DNA from: Firmicutes bacterium UBA1047
Lineage (GTDB): Bacteria > Bacillota > Clostridia > Tissierellales > Sedimentibacteraceae
NCBI GenBank assembly: GCA_002316585.1
Contig: DCDU01000171.1
Location: 6,117 to 22,397, forward strand
Direction: 5' to 3'
DNA: 16,281 nt
A model generated the notes under the pieces. It was not told where the DNA came from. It saw nothing but the letters and a program-made list of their open reading frames with translations, and searched no databases. The stretch's first letter is position 1. Each line of letters opens with the position of its first letter. This document shows, piece by piece, positions 13,078-16,281 of the stretch. The translations under genes and the position numbers were made by a program.

Positions 13078-14045
13078 TAATTATTTTTTTCATTAACATA
13101 ATTAAATAATAACTGCCCGATTTTATCTGAATTATGTCTTACATAGTTTTTTCTTATATCTATGAAGTTGCTGCTTATAACCTTTATATTCATTTCTTCA
13201 AGTTTCTTTATTTGGTCATCATCAATCAGAACCTGCTTAGCACCCTTGTACTTATAATTTACAATTAAATCTTGGGAAATCTTCTCGTCATTTGCAATTA
13301 CATAATCAATCATATATCTTCTGCTGTGTTTAATAATAGCATTCACATGGTCCAAAACATTATAATTGTCCGTTTCTCCCGGCTGTGTCATAAGATTGCA
13401 AACATAAAATACGGTTGCATTGGATTCCGTTAAAAACAAAGGTATGTCCTCAACTAAAATATTTGGAATTACGCTGGTATATAAACTTCCGGGTCCCAGC
13501 ACAATAATATCCGCTTCCTTTATATCTCTGACCGTTTCATCAAGCGGTCTGCACAGATTGGGCACCAATGATATCCTGTCAATTTTAGTGTTTAATTTGC
13601 TTACATATTCAGGAATATATTTTTCTCCCAAAATGCAGTCACCGTTATCAAGAAAGGCTTTTAACTGAGCATCCTGCAGTGTCATGGGAAGAACCTTTCC
13701 CGAAAGCCTGAAAATGCTGCCTATTTCCTTTAAAGCATGCTCGTAATTGCCAAATATTTCATACATGGCAGCTATAAATAAATTTCCAAAGCTTTGCCCC
13801 TTCAAATATCCGTCGCTGAAGCGATGCTGCATTAACTTTCCCATGATTGGCTCAATATCTGAAAGTGCAATAATACAGTTTCTCATATCTCCGGGCGGAA
13901 GCATCCCTAAATCTTCTCTTAAAACTCCCGAACCACCGCCGTTATCCGCAACGGTAACAACTGCCGATATGTCCTTGGTATAATTTTTTAATCCTCTGAG
14001 CAATATGGAAAGACCTGTCCCTCCGCCAAATACTACTATTTTCAT
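13077..14045 (-). CDS. yvcK: YvcK/GlmR-family regulator (CofD-like fold)
   Basis: YvcK (GlmR) is a cytoplasmic protein of the CofD/UPF0052 fold that binds UDP-GlcNAc. In Bacillus subtilis it is needed for growth on gluconeogenic carbon sources and stimulates carbon flow into amino-sugar and peptidoglycan synthesis. The 322 residues are the normal length. Motifs are FGGGTGLS (6–13), TVADNGGGSGVLREDLGMLPPGD (31–53), GQSFGNLFIAAMYE (83–96) and VLGPGSLYTSVIPNIL (182–197). Residue 35 is Asn where B. subtilis YvcK has Asp (ADDGGSSG). The gene follows rapZ by 6 bases, with ATG 14045. In most relatives whiA follows; here the PAS-phosphatase does. Confidence 0.95.
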   Translation of the reverse strand: MKIVVFGGGTGLSILLRGLKNYTKDISAVVTVADNGGGSGVLREDLGMLPPGDMRNCIIALSDIEPIMGKLMQHRFSDGYLKGQSFGNLFIAAMYEIFGNYEHALKEIGSIFRLSGKVLPMTLQDAQLKAFLDNGDCILGEKYIPEYVSKLNTKIDRISLVPNLCRPLDETVRDIKEADIIVLGPGSLYTSVIPNILVEDIPLFLTESNATVFYVCNLMTQPGETDNYNVLDHVNAIIKHSRRYMIDYVIANDEKISQDLIVNYKYKGAKQVLIDDDQIKKLEEMNIKVISSNFIDIRKNYVRHNSDKIGQLLFNYVNEKNN

Positions 14046-14051
14046 CGCTTA

Positions 14052-14906
14052 TTATTTCCCCGCATCTCTGTGATTTAATAAAACTCTGAAATTTTCAGCC
14101 GTAAGCATGGATGCCAAATAATTTGATATTGTAACAGAGCGATGCTTGCCTCCGGTGCATCCGATGGATATAACAAGATTTGATTTTCCTTCCTTTATAT
14201 ACAGCGGCAAAAGAAATTTCAGCATATCTATTAACTTGTCTAAAAATATGGATGTAGTTTCAAAACTCATTACATAATCCTGAACATTTTTATCATTGCC
14301 GGTATAGTTTTTCAGTTCTTCTATATAAAATGGATTAGGCAAAAACCTCACATCAAAAACAAGATCCGATTCCTGAGGCAGACCATATTTATATCCGAAG
14401 GACATTATGGTTATGTTTAAGTTGTAAGAAATATTGCCCTTTACAAAAATCCTTAAAAGCTCTTCCTTCAGCCTTCCAAGCTTCATATTGGTTGTATCAA
14501 TTATATAATCCGATTTCTTTTTTACTTCTTCCAGCCTGCTTCTTTCTTCCAAAATTCCGTCAATAATTGTCCCCGTGGAAGTTAAAGGATGAGGTCTTCT
14601 TTGTTCTTTAAAGCGCTTGATTAAATCATCATCCGAGGCATCAAGAAAAAGTATGTGATATTTAATCCCTTTATTTTTGAGCTCTTCCAAGCTGTTAAAC
14701 AAATCCTTGAAAAAAATTCCGCCCCTTATGTCCGCAACTACTGCCACTTTATTGACATCCATTGACGAGCTTTTGCAGAGCTCCGCAAAATTAGGAAGCA
14801 GAGCGGGAGGTAAATTGTCCATGCAGTAATAGTTAATATCTTCAAGAATCTTAATTGCCTGGCTTTTTCCGGCACCTGACATGCCTGTTATAATTACTAA
14901 CTCCAT
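14052..14906 (-). CDS. rapZ: RapZ/YvcJ-family nucleotide-binding protein
   Basis: This is a P-loop NTPase family protein. In Escherichia coli RapZ senses glucosamine-6-phosphate and steers decay of the GlmZ small RNA; in Firmicutes YvcJ hydrolyses GTP/ATP and affects competence, and its sugar ligand is less clear. The 284 residues match the family length. Motifs are Walker A GMSGAGKS (8–15), CMDNLPP (28–34), DIRGG (59–63), RRPHPL (103–108), SFGYKYGLP (169–177), DVRFLPNPFY (185–194) and the C-terminal GCTGGKHRSV (249–258) of the ligand-binding half. The ATG at 14906 has GGAGGG upstream, overlapping the stop of the PHP gene. It is almost surely translated with its neighbours in the murB-to-yvcK unit. 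Confidence 0.96.
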   Translation of the reverse strand: MELVIITGMSGAGKSQAIKILEDINYYCMDNLPPALLPNFAELCKSSSMDVNKVAVVADIRGGIFFKDLFNSLEELKNKGIKYHILFLDASDDDLIKRFKEQRRPHPLTSTGTIIDGILEERSRLEEVKKKSDYIIDTTNMKLGRLKEELLRIFVKGNISYNLNITIMSFGYKYGLPQESDLVFDVRFLPNPFYIEELKNYTGNDKNVQDYVMSFETTSIFLDKLIDMLKFLLPLYIKEGKSNLVISIGCTGGKHRSVTISNYLASMLTAENFRVLLNHRDAGK

Positions 14907-14918
14907 ATTATTCCCTCC

Positions 14919-15659
14919 TCAGCTTTTTAAATTTATTATTCTTTTTAAGTCAATGCCTGCTTCCATGGCAGCCTTCAGCGCATTGTCACAGCTTCCCACA
15001 TTGTCTTTAATATGTGAATCGCTGTTGATTACAAATTGTACATTGTATTTTGCCGCAATTTTAATTTCATCCTTATTCAAGTGCCCATGACTGTTGTTTA
15101 TTTCAAGCAGAGTATTTGTTTTTTCTGCTGTTTGTGCTATTTTATCAATGTTCAGCGGTATTTTATCGCCGGGATGAGTTAAAATATTGATATTATATCT
15201 ATTCATGGCATTAACAACAGCCTGAGTATTTTTTTCAACCATCTCTTTATAAAGCTTTTCATTATTTTTTGCTAACCTGTTTTTAACAATGAAATTCCAA
15301 TAATCACCTGCTGTTGTATATGCGGCTGCCAAGTGGAAACCGCATAAAATTATATCGCAATGCTTTAAAATTTCACTTTCTATATCTGTAGTCCCATTAT
15401 AATCCAATAAGTTAGCTTCTACACCATACAATATTTTTAAGTTTGGATATTTTTTTCTCATTTCTACCACAATATTTTTAGCCTCACCTATTAAGCTTCT
15501 TTTAATTCCGAACAAATAGTGAGCGGGACCATGGTCGGTTATTGCTATTTCCTCAAGTCCGATTTCATATGCTCTTTCGACTATCTCTTCAATTGAAGAT
15601 TTACCGTGATTATGCTTTGAATATGTGGAATGTATGTGGTAATCCGCTTTTAATTTCAT
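14919..15659 (-). CDS. PHP-domain phosphoesterase
   Basis: PHP-domain enzymes are cytoplasmic TIM-barrel hydrolases with a cluster of three metals that cleave phosphate esters. ATG 15659 is chosen, with AAGGAAG 5 bases upstream, giving 246 residues that start KLKADYHIHSTYS. A longer open frame from 15707 lacks a good ribosome site. Metal ligands are visible: HIH (8–10), TDH (41–43), E81, H109, THP (161–163) and NSDSH (212–216). This member of the murB–rapZ–yvcK cluster resembles YcdX/HisK-type PHP proteins, but its substrate cannot be read. A histidinol phosphatase annotation would be unsafe, since there are no histidine genes here. The stop overlaps the ribosome site of rapZ. Confidence 0.92.
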   Translation of the reverse strand: MKLKADYHIHSTYSKHNHGKSSIEEIVERAYEIGLEEIAITDHGPAHYLFGIKRSLIGEAKNIVVEMRKKYPNLKILYGVEANLLDYNGTTDIESEILKHCDIILCGFHLAAAYTTAGDYWNFIVKNRLAKNNEKLYKEMVEKNTQAVVNAMNRYNINILTHPGDKIPLNIDKIAQTAEKTNTLLEINNSHGHLNKDEIKIAAKYNVQFVINSDSHIKDNVGSCDNALKAAMEAGIDLKRIINLKS

Positions 15660-15664
15660 TTTAA

Positions 15665-15671
15665 CTTCCTT
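15665..15671 (-). promoter_or_regulatory. Ribosome site that sets the PHP protein start
   Basis: AAGGAAG lies 5 bases before ATG 15659. It places the start next to the conserved N-terminal metal-binding strand rather than at the upstream in-frame ATG at 15707, whose extra 16 residues show no family match. Confidence 0.65.
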
Positions 15672-15741
15672 GCAAACAATATATTCCATAATAATGAATT
15701 TTCCCAATTAATCTTATCTGTCCGCTGTTCAATCTTCATTG

Positions 15742-16281
15742 TTATAGTTTCGCTCCTATTATCTTTATCTCCGGCTCTAATTTTATTCCGAATTTGTCAT
15801 ATACAGAGCTTATTACTATTCGCATAAGCTCTAAAACATCTTCGCAGCATGCATTATCAAAGCTTACGATAAAACCGCTGTGTTTGTCTGAAACCATAGC
15901 TCCTTTATATCTAAGCCCCTTAAGCCCTGCATCCTCTATTAATTTTGACGCATAACCGCTAAAAGGTCTTTTAAAGGTGCTGCCCGCGCTTGGCAGATTT
16001 AAAGGCTGCTTTGAAGTTCTTCTTTCATTAAGTTCTTTTATAACAGCCATTATATCCTCTTCTCTGCCCGTGGACAGCAGAAGCTCCGCTTCAAGTACAA
16101 TGTACTCCGAATCGGATATTTTGGTATGCCTGTATGAAAATTCCATTTCGTCATTGGAAAATTCATAAACATTACCCTCATTATCCATGCATTTAACCTT
16201 GGTTATTACATCCTTCATTTCTCCGCCGTAAGCGCCTGCATTCATGGGAACCGCGCCTCCCAAATATCCGGGTATGCCGCT
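15742..16281 (-). CDS. murB: UDP-N-acetylenolpyruvoylglucosamine reductase, 5' end beyond window
   Basis: MurB reduces the enolpyruvyl group of UDP-GlcNAc-enolpyruvate with NADPH and FAD to make UDP-MurNAc, the second committed step of peptidoglycan synthesis, in the cytoplasm. The last 179 codons are present and the frame is open to the right edge. Seen are the FAD-domain end SGIPGYLGGAVPMNAGAYGGEMKDV at the edge, PSAGSTFKRP with the catalytic Ser, KLIEDAGLKGLRYKGAMVSDKHSGFIV, and LEPEIKIIG with the catalytic Glu near the C-terminus. The MNAGAYGG and GLKG text fit the short, Gram-positive (type II) class. The N-terminal FAD-binding half lies outside. It heads the murB–PHP–rapZ–yvcK cluster, 82 bases ahead of the PHP start. 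Confidence 0.96.
   Translation of the reverse strand, partial: SGIPGYLGGAVPMNAGAYGGEMKDVITKVKCMDNEGNVYEFSNDEMEFSYRHTKISDSEYIVLEAELLLSTGREEDIMAVIKELNERRTSKQPLNLPSAGSTFKRPFSGYASKLIEDAGLKGLRYKGAMVSDKHSGFIVSFDNACCEDVLELMRIVISSVYDKFGIKLEPEIKIIGAKL

Overview
The window is a low-GC Gram-positive (Firmicutes) chromosome segment. It is AT-rich, with strong AGGAGG-type ribosome sites, very short intergenic gaps, and the murB–PHP–rapZ–yvcK gene order of Clostridia and relatives. An anaerobic clostridial or tissierellial host is my best guess; the genus cannot be fixed from sequence alone. Except for two cold-shock genes, everything is on the minus strand, so the long run of genes is transcribed from position 16281 down to 1605.

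Region 1 (1–1600): the 5' two-thirds or so of a LytR-CpsA-Psr (LCP) cell-wall ligase gene reads off the left edge. It is divergent from two tandem cold-shock protein genes (52 of 66 residues identical). The 273-base divergent spacer holds three good sigma-A type promoters: one for the LCP gene and two in tandem for the first csp gene. A stem-loop terminator lies between the csp genes, and a 21-position stem-loop lies where csp2 meets the converging nucleoside hydrolase gene.

Region 2 (1605–9590): a nucleoside uptake and breakdown locus. In transcription order it has purine nucleoside phosphorylase (deoD), an ADP-ribosylglycohydrolase-family protein, a BMP-family binding lipoprotein, a double-NBD ABC ATPase, two permeases (the NupNOPQ order known from Bacillus subtilis) and an inosine/uridine-type nucleoside hydrolase. 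Most junctions are translationally coupled (overlaps or 1-base gaps). The exception is a 243-base spacer after the lipoprotein gene, which is filled with palindromic repeats.

Region 3 (9673–13063): cvfB (S1-domain RNA-binding regulator), pgi (glucose-6-phosphate isomerase) and a PAS plus SpoIIE-type PP2C phosphatase. The phosphatase sits where whiA is usually found after yvcK.

Region 4 (13077–16281): yvcK, rapZ, a PHP-domain phosphoesterase and a murB gene that continues past the right edge. This is a conserved cluster linking peptidoglycan precursor synthesis with control of carbon flow.

The most notable non-gene structure is a 53-base REP-like palindrome. It is present as two full copies (6303–6355 and 11919–11971) plus an extra half copy (6266–6292). 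Both full copies lie 5–8 bases downstream of a stop codon and in the same orientation relative to transcription. I found no clear new defence or mobile system; the ADP-ribosylglycohydrolase inside the nucleoside operon is the best candidate for unexplored biochemistry.
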